Below, piece by piece: positions 10,397 through 21,628 of a stretch of DNA of 64,000 nucleotides. The stretch is taken from NCBI RefSeq assembly GCF_012489685.1, contig NC_080046.1, positions 21,513,304-21,577,303 of the forward strand, read 5' to 3'. The notes below the pieces were generated by a model. The model worked only from the letters and a program-made list of their open reading frames with translations, did no database searches and had not been told where the DNA came from. Within the stretch, counting starts at the first letter, position 1. Each line of letters opens with the position of its first letter. The stretch is from Lotus japonicus. Its lineage: Eukaryota > Streptophyta > Magnoliopsida > Fabales > Fabaceae. The translations under genes and the position numbers were made by a program.

Positions 10397-13300
10397 CTAA
10401 GGCTTGGTAGAACGACGCAGAAGTTCTTGAAGAGCCCGATTCATTTCCATCAGGATAGTCTCATGAGAATTGAGACGTTGTTCCAAGATGTCAAGTGATG
10501 ACCCTATTTTAGTAGTGTTTTTAGGGTCATTTCTTTGTTTGTTTTGAGTATTTTTGTTGAGTCTCATGTAGTGTTTCATGCATTCTCATGCATTTTTATT
10601 CTTTTCTTTAGTCTTTATTTTGTTTTGGTAATTTAGTAGTTTTATAGGTAGTTTTCTTGCATTTTAAGTAAAGTTTAGGACTTGCATGGTTTTGTTGTGT
10701 TTTATGAAGGACCTCTTGTGCTAATGAGCTATTGGAGCTTCTAGAATCTTCCTTGACTTGTTGGTTAGGTTTGGAGAGCAGAAACTGAAGGAGAAAGAAG
10801 GCCAAGAAGCATGGAATTGATGAAGAACTTAAAGAGGATTGAAAAGAGGAGTTTCAGAAGCCAAAAAGTCCTTTTCAGGCGAGCTTAAGCGCCTAGGCGC
10901 TGGGAGTGGGCGCCTAGGCGCCAATAGGGTCCAGAGGCATGTTTTTCAACATGCAATTGGCGCTCAGGCGCTCTGAATTGGCGCCTGAGCGCCCAGCTTC
11001 GGGTAATTTGCCTATAAATAAGGCTTAGGCCAATTTCTTTGATACATTTTGACATTTTACTCATTTTTGATCAAGTTTGAGAGCTGAGGAGAACTTTGGG
11101 GCCAAGGGAGGCTTCCAACTTGTACTTTTTCTCAGGTTTTATTTACATTTTCTTCATGAATTCACTAGCCATGAGTGGCTAGTTCACTTTTTGCTTTGGG
11201 TTAAGAGATTCTATGAAATTTTAGTTTGTTAAATCCTATCTCTATGCATGAGTCTTGATTCAATCTTGTATTTCAATTCCTTATTGCATGTTTAGCTTTG
11301 GTGCACCTTTGCTATAGGCTAGATTATAATCAAATGGAAATTTGTTATGATTTAGGGACATGAATTGGAATAGGTCCTTCTATACTTGCTTCTAGGCATA
11401 GAGTGAGGGTAGGGTTTTGTTGGCCTGATTATACATGATATTATACCTCTTATGAATGTTTAAGTACACAAGGAATTGGGCTTAACTTTCAATTTGAGAG
11501 AATTACTTTTGTGAGGAATCAACTAGTAAGTACATAGGCTATAACAACAAGAGTTAAATCAAGGTTTCACATGCATAGGATAGGTGGACTAAAATGGATT
11601 AGATGATCAGCAACCCAAGGCAATTTTCCATCAATTGTTATTTACATCATTTTCAACATTGCTCTTTTGCAAATATTTTGTCACAATCAACCAAAATCAA
11701 TTTCTAAATTTTACTGTTTTAAGAACTTTTAAACTTTAGGCTTAAATTAACAATTCTCACTCACAATCCCTGTGGTTCGATATTTTAAAACCCGGAGGTA
11801 TTCGTACACTTGCGAATTGACCAACATCAAGTCTGGAAGAACTTGGCTGATTTGAAGTAGAGGGAACATCCTGAGCAGATCGAGGAGCTTGAGATTCAGC
11901 ATGTGTGAAAGGCACTGGTGCAAGTGCTTGACACCGGAGAGCTTTAGCTTCAGCTTCTAGCCTTTCAGCTTCAGACTTTGCATGCGCAATCCTCTCAGCC
12001 TCTTGACGAGCAACTTCTTCTGCTTGTTCTTTCTTTCTTCTTGTTTCTTCAACAACCTCCAGTAGCTTTTCTCTAAGCTGTTGTTCATGCAGAACCACTC
12101 TTCTGTTGAAACGCTGCCTAGCAGCCTCAATCCTCTGATCCCTTTCCGTAGTGAGATGACTCATCATAACCGAAACTTGAACAACTAACCAATCACTCAG
12201 ATGATTCCATTCTTCAGCAACAGAGTCAGGATTCTCACTTAGGTCAGTGTGACCTTGGACATTGCGAATCATCAGTGATGCTTCATGATTAAACACACTA
12301 ATGCACTCAAGTAAGGAGTTTGGCTTGAGGTAGGTATAGGGAACTATGGAAAGATTAGTTTCTGGAGTAGTGGGGTGGTTGCTGCTATTGGCCTCAGAGG
12401 CACCTTGAGGAGAACCAACATCTAAGGTTTGGTCATTTGCAGTGTGGGTCTCAAGGTTTGGTTCAGAGGTTTCAACCTGAGGGTGTGGTGATCTAACCGA
12501 AGAGTGGTTAGACACTGAGTTTTCTGGTTCTGGTTGAATAGGCTCTTGTTGAATTTGGTCTGGTTGTTGTTGTTGAGCTAAAGGGTCTGCTTCATGCAAG
12601 GGGTCAGCTTGGATAGGATTGCAGTCGGATTATCTGCTTGAGACCACAGAGGGTAGTCAATCAGAGGCACCCTTCTTTGTCTTACTTCATCAGAAGTATC
12701 TTCATGAGCAGGGGTAACCTTTTTCTCGATCAATCCCATCTTCTTCAAAGATGTGGATGTGAAGACATCACTAACAATTGTCGACAGATCCTCTGTGCAT
12801 CCTGCCTTAATCAGATCTTCTATGAATTTGCTCTCAATGAAGAGGTCTGAAAGCAGTCTTCCAAAGGGGATGTACTTGATGGCAGACTTGATGGAGGCAG
12901 TGGTTCTGGATTTCTTGATACACTCTTTCAGGTAAGAGAACAAGAAGAAGGGAAGGCAGATCTTCTTGTGATCCTGAATGAAGAACAGCATCGCCTTCTG
13001 ACAGAAGTTGATGTAATCAGAAGAGCTTCCCTTTGGTCTCTGGTTAAAGCAGTGGAGCAGAATCTTGTGCCCGATTCTTAGCTTGGGATGAAGATCCACC
13101 ACTTTGTAGTCACTCTTGCCAGGTTTGTAGTTGGTGTAGAGAGCCTTGTCGGTTTCTTCCTTTGTTCTGGGTTTCAACTTCGATTCTGTTAGTTGGAATC
13201 TGTACCCTGTTCCAGTATGTGCACTCAGAAGATCAACAATTGACTTCTCTGTGATGATGATCCTTCTGCCAGCAATGTAAGAGACCACCTGTGTGTCATC

Positions 13301-13606
13301 ACAATCGGCGTGTTTCCAGAATTCCTTGACCAATTTCACATAAATTGGGCCATGAAGCCTGTTGAAGTATTGTTCCCATCCTTGAACGCGAACTTCAGGA
13401 CGAAGATCATACCCATTATCTGCTATGTTGTCCAGGTCGAATCTCCATTCAGCAAGATCCTGGAGTTCTTCAGGAGCAAAGACACAATGAACAGCACAAT
13501 CCCGTTTTGCAATAGGGATCATCTGCCCTTCATCTTGAACTTGAGCTTGTGGTTGATTTCTTGGATTTGCAGGACCCGATTGACCGGTAGGTTATCCTAC
13601 TGCCAT
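10397..13606 (-). pseudogene. SIRE-type extra ORF (plant transposon/envelope-like protein), broken and split by a solo LTR
   Basis: Downstream of RNase H in the same sense are two overlapping frames. 13522-12578 (314 residues) has a globular region with WRFDLDNIADNGYDLRPEV and GWEQYFNRLHGPIYVKLVKEF, the fold annotated as a putative plant transposon protein. 12599-11757 is Gln/Pro/Ser-rich followed by a charged coiled coil. The natural C-terminus continues at 10495-10397, beyond the inserted LTR. A stop lies four codons after the probable first ATG at 13606, and a frameshift lies near 12590. SIRE elements are called envelope-like for this ORF; there is no clear membrane segment here. Confidence 0.75.
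10496..11826 (+). mobile_element. Athila-type solo LTR inserted in the Copia extra ORF
   Basis: The unit begins TGATGACC and ends CCAACA, and is flanked by the perfect 5-bp duplication TCAAG (10491-10495 and 11827-11831). It is the same family as the LTRs at 31520-32826 and 34225-35524. There is no internal region, so it is a solo LTR left by LTR-LTR recombination. A TATAAATA box at 11013-11020 and a GC-rich palindromic cluster just upstream mark the U3 promoter region. The insertion separates the last 30 or so codons of the Copia extra ORF from the rest. Confidence 0.92.
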
Positions 13607-14094
13607 GGTTGGAAATCTTTCATCCGCAGTTTCATTTCTGTTGGGTTTCACCATCTTGAAGGCGGTTGAAGGTTTGGGTAGAAGAGAAAAGGATGAATAG
13701 AGAGAGAGAGAGATCGTGGGGATAAGGATTTAGAAACCGAAGAGAGAGAGAGAGAGAGAGTAAAATCAGAAGTGATGGAGATCGTGTGTGTATAGTGGGT
13801 TTTGAAAATAACCGTTGTTGATTAAAAAACAAGATAAAATCAACGGTTAAGAAAATAAAGATATCATAGCAGCAGCTAATACCAATAGCACACGTTGGAG
13901 AGAAGCACATCAACACTCATTATGACAGACTGTCAGCACGGGCACAAGGAACGATGTATCATAGCAACTGACACACGTTTACTATCTCTGCTTCAGAGTG
14001 AGCACCAATGGGTACTTAAACTCTGATGGAGTTACCTTCTGAACTAGACATCTTCTGATAGAGAAGCATCATAGTCAGAGGTTCTGATCCATCT
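13607..14094 (-). repeat. Spacer between RNase H and the extra ORF, with GA microsatellite
   Basis: No gene is present. Two runs of GA dinucleotides lie at about 13697-13715 and 13741-13760. The rest is unique-looking spacer of the Copia internal region. Confidence 0.6.
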
Positions 14095-15435
14095 TCATGC
14101 TGGACAAAAGTCCATATTCAGATTTTTCATAATGAAATTAAATCTATCCTCTGCTAAGGGCTTTGTAAAGATATCTGCCCATTGATGGTCAGTATCAACA
14201 AACTTCAGAAGAAGTACGCCCTTCTGTACATAATCTCTAATAAAGTGATACTTTACCTCAATGTGCTTTGCCCTTGAATGTAAGATAAAATTCTTACTCA
14301 ATGAAATTGCAGCAGTGTTATCACAATAGATTGGGATATTGCTCTCAAGGATTTGATAATCCTCCAGCTGATGTTTCATCCAGAGCATCTGAGTGCTGCA
14401 TATTGCTGCTGAGATATATTCTGCCTCTGCAGTAGATAGTGCAATGGTTGATTGCCTCTTGCTTGCCCATGAGACTAAGTTGCTTCCCAGAAATTGACAA
14501 TTTCCAGAAGTGTTTTTTCTCTCTGTTCTATCTCCAGCATAATCAGCATCACAATAACCTGAAAGCTTATACTCTGATGTTTTCTTATACATCAAGCCAA
14601 AGTTAGTGGTACCTTTCAGATATCTTAGGATCCTCTTAACAGCAGTTAAGTGGGTTTCCAGGATGCATGTAGGATGCATTGGAATTGTGGCAACTGTAGA
14701 TTCCAGCATATTGAACTTCTTCAGAAGTTCTTTAGTGTACTTGCTCTGATGGATATATGTTCCTTCTGGTGTTTGATCTACTTGTATTCCCAGAAAGTAC
14801 TTGAGTTCTCCCATCATACTCATCTCAAATTCAGCCTGCATCATCTCAGAAAATTCTTTGCATAGAGATTGATGAGCAGAACCAAATATAATATCATCAA
14901 CATATATTTGCACAATTAAGATATCATCTTTGTATGTTTTGCAAAAGAGAGTTATATCTACTTTACCCCTTACAAACTCATTTTCCAGAAGGAATGAGCT
15001 GAGTCTCTCATACCATGCTCTGGGAGCTTGCTTCAGACCATAAAGTGATTTCTTCAATTTTAACACATGGTCTGGATTCTTCTCATCTTCAAAACCTGGG
15101 GGTTGATGAACGTAGACTTCCTCTGATATATATCCATTTAGGAAGGCACTTTTAACATCCATCTGATGTAGAATTATGTTGTGATTCACTGAGAAGGAGA
15201 TCAGCAGTCTGATTGCTTCTAGTCTTGCTACTGGAGCAAATGTTTCAGTATAATCTATTCCTTCCTGCTGACTGTAGCCTTGAGCAACTAGCCTTGCCTT
15301 GTTTCTGACTACATCACCTTTCTCATTCAGCTTGTTTCTGAATACCCATTTGGTTCCAATCACATGAACACTTTGAGGTTTCTTCACTAAGCTCCAAACG
15401 TCATTTTTGGAAAATTGATTCAGTTCTTCTTCCAT
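14095..15435 (-). pseudogene. Copia reverse transcriptase and RNase H
   Basis: A 446-residue open frame. The reverse transcriptase part has the WVFRNKLNEKGDVVRNKARL start, QMDVKSAFLNG, and the catalytic YVDDIIFGS box. RNase H has GYCDADYAGD, LSTAEAEYI and IYCDNTAAI, so its acidic residues are present, and it ends with the KHIEVKYHFIRD and DIFTKPL blocks. Between the thumb (near 14670) and the HLTAVKRILRYLKG block, the segment usual in Copia elements (roughly 60 residues) is missing in frame. The open frame therefore encodes an internally deleted enzyme. The upstream integrase is frameshifted from it. Confidence 0.9.
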
Positions 15436-17300
15436 AGCCAGAATCCAATCCTTGTCTTGAAGAGCTTCATCAATTGACTAGGGTTCAATTAAGGACACCA
15501 ATCCTTTCAGACTGAGCAAGGTCTCTTCAGAGGGTCTGAAGGCTGATCTGGTTCTGACAGGTTCATCTTTGTTGCCCAGAATCAATTCCTTAGGATGAGC
15601 TGCTGTGATTCTGCTCTTCTTTCGAGACTGTACATCAGAGGGACCAGCTTCTTCTGGTTCATCTTCCTCTGGCTCAACTTCCTCTGGAGCTTTGCCTTTG
15701 TCAGAAACATTTATGCTTAAATCTGCAAATCTCTCAACTAGCTTTGACTGATCAGAGTCAAGCTTATCATCAAATCTAACATGAATAGATTCTTCAATTG
15801 TTTTAGCATCAGTATTATAGAATCTGAAACCTTTAGAACGATCAGAATAACCAAGTAATAGACATTTAGAAGACTTAGCATCAAATTTATGCAATCTATC
15901 CTTAGTATTAAGAACATAACAAACACAACCAAAAGGATGAAAATAAGAAATGTTGGGTTTTATATTCTTCCACAATTCATAAGGAGTCTTATTCAGAATT
16001 GGTCTCATAGAGATTCTGTTCTGAATGTAACACGCTGTGTTTACTGCCTCTGCCCAAAAGTGCTTAGCCATGCCAGTTTCTTGGAGCATGGTTCAAGCCA
16101 TCTCCTGAAGAGTTCTGTTCTTCCTCTCAACAACCCCATTTTGTTGAGGAGTTCTGGGACAAGACTCTCAAACTTGTCATTCTCAAACTCTCCACCACGG
16201 TCACTTCTGACACGCACAATCCTACAAGCCTTCTCGTTTTGCACTTGGGCTATGAAGGTAGAGAACACAGCATGAGACTCATCCTTGCGGGTTAGAAATT
16301 TTACCCATGTCCAGCGGCTATAGTCATCAACGATAACCATCCCATATCTCTTGCCACCTATAGACTCAGTTTTCACTGGTCCAAACAGGTCGATATGCAG
16401 AAGTTCCAACGGCCTTGAGGTTGAGACAAAATTCTTTGCCTTGAAAGGGACTTTTGTGAATTTGCCTTTCTGACATGCTTCACAAAGAGCGTCTGAAGAG
16501 AACTTCAGATTGGGTAAGCCCCTGACAAGGTTTAGCTTACTCAGCTGAGAAATCTTTCTCATGCTGGCATGCCCTAACCGTCTATGCCATACCCACTGCT
16601 CTTCATTAACAGACAGAAGACATTTCACATTCTGAGCCTCCAACTTAGATAATCTGATCTTATAAATGTTGTTCTTCCTCTTGCTGTTAAACAGAACAGA
16701 GCCATCGATCTGACTTACAGCCCGGCATGACTTTTGATTGAAGATAACATCATAACCCTTGTCAGCTAATTGACTTATAGACAATAAGTTATGTGTTAAG
16801 CCGTCTACCAATAACACATTATCAATGCATGGACTACTATCTACAGAAATAGTACCAGTACCAACAATTTTACCCTTTTCGTTGCCACCAAAGCCAACTT
16901 CGCCTCCAGGCTTAAGTTTTAGCTCTTGGAACATACGCCTTTCTCCCGTCATGTGACGCGAGCATCCACTGTCCAGATACCATGATTGGTGTTTCAGTGG
17001 AGCTATCAAGGATATCCGCAACATAGATAATCTTATCCTTAGGTACCCACTTTCTGGGTCCTCTCTTGTTAGTTACCCTAGAGGTTCTGATCACCTTGGG
17101 TTTCTCAACATGGTAATGTAAAGGAATTTTTGCATGATATTTAGGCATGGAGAAAGATCCCTTTTTGAGAGGGGGTTTAGCAACTTCAGCAGGTAAAGGG
17201 TCAGGGAATATAGTACCAGAGGGAACGCATTCATATAAGGATTTAGCTTTAGGCATAGGAGGCTCATTTCAAATTGGTTTAGAATAGCCAATGCCATGCA
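15436..17300 (-). pseudogene. Copia protease and integrase, frameshifted
   Basis: The aspartic protease motif is present as WYLDSGCSRHMTG (about 16980-16940). It is followed by the gag-pre-integrase zinc block WHRRLGHASM...CEACQKGK and the integrase core (LLHIDLFGPV, VDDYSRWTW, RSDRGGEF). The frame then shifts near 16170. The C-terminal integrase part is in the frame 16089-15478 (GCVCYVLN, LLGYSDRSKG). A stop lies just ahead of that frame, and another frameshift lies near 17000 at the protease start. Protease would process the polyprotein and integrase would insert the cDNA; neither can be made intact from this copy. Confidence 0.88.
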
Positions 17301-17433
17301 TTCCATTTCTCCTTACACCATAGATCATTGAAGCCATTAAGCTTCTGTCTTCGCTTTTAGCCAGGAATCTTTGAAAAGATTTTTCATACTTAGATTCATG
17401 CTTACTAACAGAGGCATCGCAGGCAATTACTTC

Positions 17434-18816
17434 TTATAACTTAGCAATTTGATTTTTAAGCACAGAGTTAGAATTTACTAAAGCATGGTTATCATTTTTC
17501 AAATCAGAAATGATTTTCTCATGTTCAGAAGGAGTCTTAGAAGCAGCAGATAAGTCCTTTTTCAACTTTTTATGCTTAGACAATAAAGAGTTATACTTAT
17601 CCATGATATCAAACAAAGCATGTTTCAGTTCAGAGGTTGAGAAAGAAGTGAATACCTCATTTTCATCGTCTGAGTTGGGATCTCCTTCTGATTCTGAGTC
17701 AGAGTCAACGACATCCTTTGACTCTGCTCCTTTGTATTTGACAATGGCCATAAGCCCTTGAACTTCACCATCAGAGTCAACATCCTCTGACTCTGATTCG
17801 TCAAAAGTCACCATCAGACTTTTCTTGGTCTTGAAGTGCTTCTTTGGCCTCTTGTCCTTTTTCAGTTTTGGACAGTCACTCTTGTAGTGCCCTGATTCTT
17901 TGCACTCAAAGCATGTGACTTCCTTAATCGAGGACTTCTTCTGGCCTGAGGATTCAGACTTTCCTTTGGCCTTTCCAGAGCCTTTGTACTTGCTCTGCCT
18001 GTGCTTCCAGATACGGTTGGGCCTTTTTTAAATCAGAGTCAACTCATCTTCATCAGAATCTTCTGATGCTTCTTCAGATTCTTTTGCTTCAGCTTGGAGA
18101 GCTTTTGATTTCTCAGATTTAGCCTTCTCAGATTTGGATTTCAAGGCTATAGATTTCTTCCTCAGATCTTGCATCTTTAAGCGCTTCAGCTCATGGCATT
18201 TCAGTATGCTGATGAGTTCTTCCAAACTCATATGCTCAACATCTCTCGTAAGCTCTATTGAGGTCACCAACGACATCTAGCTTTCAGGAAGACTCCTGAT
18301 GACCCTTATGACATGATCTTTTGTAGTGTAGCTCTTGTTGAGAGGTCGTATTCCAGCTACAAGCAATTGAAATCTGGAGAACATTTCTTTAATGGATTCG
18401 TTTGGTTCCATGATGAAGGATTCATACTTTTGAATCAAAGAAAGTGCCTTTGATTCCTTCACTTTCTTGTTTCCTTCATGAGACATCTTTAAGGATTCAA
18501 AGATGCCCTTGGCAAACTCACGATCTGTAATCTTCTAGTACTCTTCATAAGAGATAGCACTTAGAAGAATTGCTCTAGCTTTGTGATGTTGTGAGTACAA
18601 CTTCTTTTGTTCTGCAGTCATCTCTGACCTTGGGATCTTCTTGCCTTCTGCATCAAATGGACGCCCATAGCCATCCACAATAATATCCTAGAGATCTGCA
18701 TCGAAACCCAGAAAGAAACTTTCAAGTCTATCTTTCCAATATTCGAACCTTTGACCGTCGAACATGGGAGGCTTTGCGTTGTATCCATCTTTCTGTGTTT
18801 CACTGGTGGTAGCCAT
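17434..18816 (-). pseudogene. Copia gag with several premature stops
   Basis: The probable start is the ATG at 18816, 60 bases inside the primer site (MATTSETQ...). The gag core is recognisable (SLIQKYESFIMEPNESIKEM, then FSRFQLLVAGIRPL at about 18440-18340), and a CCHC zinc knuckle (CFECKESGHYKSDC) lies at about 17910-17870. The tail is acidic and Ser-rich (17814-17434) with a coiled-coil end. In-frame stops lie at about 18688, 18536, 18278 and 18028. The protein would package element RNA; this copy cannot make it whole. Confidence 0.85.
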
Positions 18817-18874
18817 TGTTTTTCACACCGGCCCGGATCACTGAACACTATTAGGTGTGGTAATCAGAACTTGC

Positions 18875-18886
18875 GCTCTGATACCA
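18875..18886 (-). other. Primer-binding site of the Copia element
   Basis: Minus-strand TGGTATCAGAGC, complementary to initiator tRNA-Met, lies two bases from the LTR end at 18889. It confirms that the right-hand LTR is the 5' LTR. Confidence 0.9.
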
Positions 18887-18888
18887 AC

Positions 18889-20016
18889 TGAAGGTATGAA
18901 AAACGGTAGAAAGGGGGGGTTTGAATAACGCTTTCAAGATAAAACTTCCACCTTAAGATTTTGACAAATCTTACGAGAACAAAGTGCTTAAGATAAGAGA
19001 TAGGAAAGCACACAAGAATTTTATTCTGTTTCACTTGATGAATCACTCAAGCTAATTCAGTCCACCCGTTAAGGTGATTTCTTCCTTCTTAGAATGAAGG
19101 CAATCCACTAATCAGGTAAATGTTACAACTGCACTTGAAACCTACAAGTGACTAACAATACACTGACTTAGCTCACACTAAGATTCACTCTCTTAGTCTT
19201 CTCTAGGATCCGATCAACCTTGATCTCCTAAAGGTAAACTAAACAACTGTTTAAGAATGAATGTTAAGAATTTGCTTCTGAAAAGCTAATAGTAAACACA
19301 ATGAATTCAAGATGAAAGAATGCTTAGAAAGTTTGAATATAGCTTGCGCGTATGAGATTCTTCCAACCGCATCTTTCAATCTTCAGCCTCTATTTATACT
19401 CCAAGGATTAGGGTTTGAACGCTGCATGGGAATGCTACCGTTGGAGGGCAGTTCTGGAAATTCCAGCTTCTGCTGTGGCTGAGAATGTTAGGTAGATCGT
19501 CAGGATAGTACATTTGCTTTTGTACTTGGATAGTGACTTGACCTTTAACCTAGTAGATTTTCTGATCAGAGGAGAGCTTTATGTTGGAACTTGTGAGGCT
19601 CATTGATCAGAGTCAGAGGGAAGCATGGATCTTCTGACTGTTGTATCTTCTGATTCTGAACTCAGAGCGAAGTACTTAGTCTTCAGAGCCATCTTGCTTC
19701 TTGACTTCAGAGTCTCCACTTTTCAGCTTCTGGATCTTCAGAGTCTTCTACACCATCAGAACATCTGAACCTTCAGAGTGTCTGGGTGGGTTGTCAGAAC
19801 GTCTGGATCTTCAGATTTGTGTGAGATAAAATTGCGTACACCGGCTGTCCCTTTAGCACAGTGCTTCTGATTTGTGTGAGATAAAATTGAGGTCAGAGCC
19901 TGTAAATAACACACTCAGAAAAACACGTTAGAGTACCATAATTGTTCATACTAAAATGTTAACTTGTAATCATCAAAACATAGAATTGTACTACTCGATC
20001 AAAACTTGATCTTACA
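18889..20016 (-). mobile_element. 5' LTR of the Copia element
   Basis: The LTR is 1128 bp long and inverted-terminal (TGAAGG...CTTACA on the plus strand). It is the only full copy in the window. Near 19809-19889 it contains a 26-base direct duplication flanking a short insert that is identical over 23 bases to the gag region of element X (see findings). Confidence 0.9.
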
Positions 20017-20483
20017 CCCCTCGCCTCTCAGATCTAGGTTTTCGTGTGGCACATCAACCTCATTGCATCGGTGTCCTGTCGAGGCATTCTTTTTCCCATA
20101 TCGTTCCACCGCGTTGCAATAGCATTCTCTTGCACTCTTCTGGTCCACAACAACTCTCCCAATACGCCCATCTGGCAACGGATACTTGACCGTCAGATGT
20201 GCTGTTGATATCACGGCGCACAGTCGGTTCAAGGTGTTCCGACCGATTATCATGTTGTAGACCTCACCGCTCCCAGGATTAAATATCTTACCTTCAGCGT
20301 CTTAGAGTTCTCAAACTCGCCAAATGTAGTATCGAGGTCGAGGACGCCCCTTACCCACACTTGTTCGCCCGCAAACCCCACAAGAGTCCCTGCGTAGGGA
20401 GTGAGGTCTCCCTCGTTAAAGCCGAACCGATCAAACGCATTACCGTAAATGATGTCTGCCGAACTTTCTTGATCTAGAAGCAC
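20017..20483 (-). pseudogene. Protease of element X with altered active-site loop
   Basis: The frames resemble the protease part of the 584-residue frame at 36582-38336, with VWVRGVLDLDTTFGEF, MIIGRNTLNRLCAVIS, and TAHLTVKYPLPDGRIGRVVV. The catalytic loop reads LLDQESSADI, where element E has LLDQGSSADI. The conserved Gly after the catalytic Asp is replaced by Glu. A frame change lies near 20250. The left end is cut by the Copia insertion at 20017-20021. Confidence 0.8.
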
Positions 20484-21283
20484 TCGCTGTACATTGAGCT
20501 GGTTGACACGGAGTCAGACTACAATCGGGTCGTCTAGGTGCGGCTTTATTCCGAAGAAGTCAGTGGACGAAAATGTAATGTCTGGGTGCGAAAAGTCAAA
20601 AGGAACCTCCGTGACCGCGTTCACCGCCCTGGCGTATCGCTTTCTTGCTACACTAGTGACTCCACCTCCACCAAACCCTCCGGCTATCGTGCTTACCTCT
20701 TTAGACATTGGGGCCTTATCACTCTGAGCTCTAATAGGTTTTCCCACCGCTATCACCTTCTCAACCGCGCGCTGCAAAGCAAGACATTCCTCTATAACGT
20801 GGTCCGATGCTCGGTGATAAGCGCACCACTCGCCCCTTGGCTCGCCAGCCATTCGTGTCGCCCGCGTTTTCTGAAAGTTTTCTGTCTGGGACGATCTATT
20901 TGCGTACACCGGCTGTCCCTTTCGAGAGAAAATTCGCCACTCCTGCAACGATTTTCGGTAATTTATCCCTTGTGACGTTTTTCAGCTCCGCCACTGCCTC
21001 CGCCCCTCGGATCTCCATATCCTGCTGCTCCAGGCGGCTATTATCGTCGCGAATTAACCATCTCCAATCTTTGTGAGCGTCCAGCGCCTGAGGTGATAGC
21101 AGTTCACCTCCCGAGACTTCCAACGAGGGGACTGAGGACTCCTGCCCCTCACCGCGCTGCCTTCCACATACGCAACGCGATGGCGGATCGCACGCTTGTT
21201 TCAGCCTTCCTCCACTTCGTCGAGGAAGGCTGGAACTTCTCTCAACCAAATCACAATCCACGTAGTCCGAGAATCAAAATCTA
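20484..21283 (-). pseudogene. gag of element X with the core domain deleted
   Basis: The N-terminal part (21261-20896) and C-terminal part (20948-20514) are in different frames. The C-terminal part has the zinc-knuckle-like CAYHRASDHVIEECLALQRAVE block and the glycine-rich GGFGGGGVTS linker to protease. The structured gag core seen in element E (roughly residues 15-130 there) is absent, so a large internal deletion and a frameshift have removed capsid function. Confidence 0.7.
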
Positions 21284-21307
21284 CCGATCCCCACAGACGG
21301 CGCCAAA
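21284..21307 (-). other. Primer-binding site of element X
   Basis: The minus strand reads TTTGGCGCCGTCTGTGGGG directly after the LTR end at 21308. TGGCGCC followed by a G-rich stretch is usual for Tat/Athila-lineage primer sites and does not match the initiator-Met type. I cannot assign the exact tRNA without a tRNA set. Confidence 0.7.
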
Positions 21308-21628
21308 TGTTCTATCCAAGAACATAGAGATGAGGTATGGTACCTATAGTGAAAGGATCGTGATGCTAGAATTTAGAGAGAGTTTAGAGCGTAACCGCTT
21401 GGAGAGAGAAAGTAACTGAATTTCAAGCTTGTTATTTCTCAAATGATCTAAGAGCACCTTACAATTGGTAATCGTCCCCTATTTATAGATTTGGGGGTTG
21501 GGCTTGCCGCCCCTAACTTCCCTTAGTGGGCCAGTTGGGCCTCCCGGGAGAAGGCCCAATTTCCTGGCTTGCACGTCGCCCTGGGCTGGCGCTCCTGGGC
21601 GAAGGACCCTAGGGTCTCGCCCAGTCCA
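21308..21628 (-). mobile_element. 5' LTR of element X
   Basis: The LTR is 321 bp, inverted-terminal (plus-strand TGTTCTATCC...CCCAGTCCA). A TATA-like CTATTTATAG on the minus strand at about 21478-21487 lies in the usual place. The outer end abuts element Y sequence at 21629. LTRs of similar sequence are at 25572-25898 (Y) and 43013-43282 (E). Confidence 0.8.

Larger units (their letters stand above)
8238..20016 (-). mobile_element. Copia retrotransposon, SIRE/Maximus type, inserted in element X
   Basis: Both outer ends are clean: TGAAGGTATG at 8238 and ...CTTACA at 20016, with the 5-bp duplication CCCCT at 8233-8237 and 20017-20021. The order on the minus strand is 5' LTR, initiator-Met primer site, gag, protease, integrase, reverse transcriptase, RNase H, a downstream transposon/envelope-like ORF, then the 3' LTR. 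Integrase before reverse transcriptase defines Copia, and the extra sense ORF after RNase H is typical of SIRE/Maximus. It carries an Athila-type solo LTR (10496-11826). All coding frames are broken, although the shared LTR parts differ at only about 15 of some 815 aligned bases by eye. Confidence 0.92.
1690..21628 (-). mobile_element. Element X: Tat-lineage Ty3/gypsy retrotransposon, interrupted by a Copia element
   Basis: Reading on the minus strand the order is: LTR 21628-21308, primer site, gag, protease (to 20017), then a Copia element (20016-8238), then reverse transcriptase, RNase H, a second archaeal-type RNase H, integrase (to 5132), a repeat-bearing 3' region, and a plus-strand extra ORF (2288-4370). 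Dual RNase H domains and an antisense extra ORF after pol are known hallmarks of the Tat lineage (Retand, Grande and RIRE2 types). The 3' LTR is missing: the left end runs into the truncated LTR at about 1690. X lies in element Y, because Y-type antisense-ORF sequence starts directly at 21629. Confidence 0.85.
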
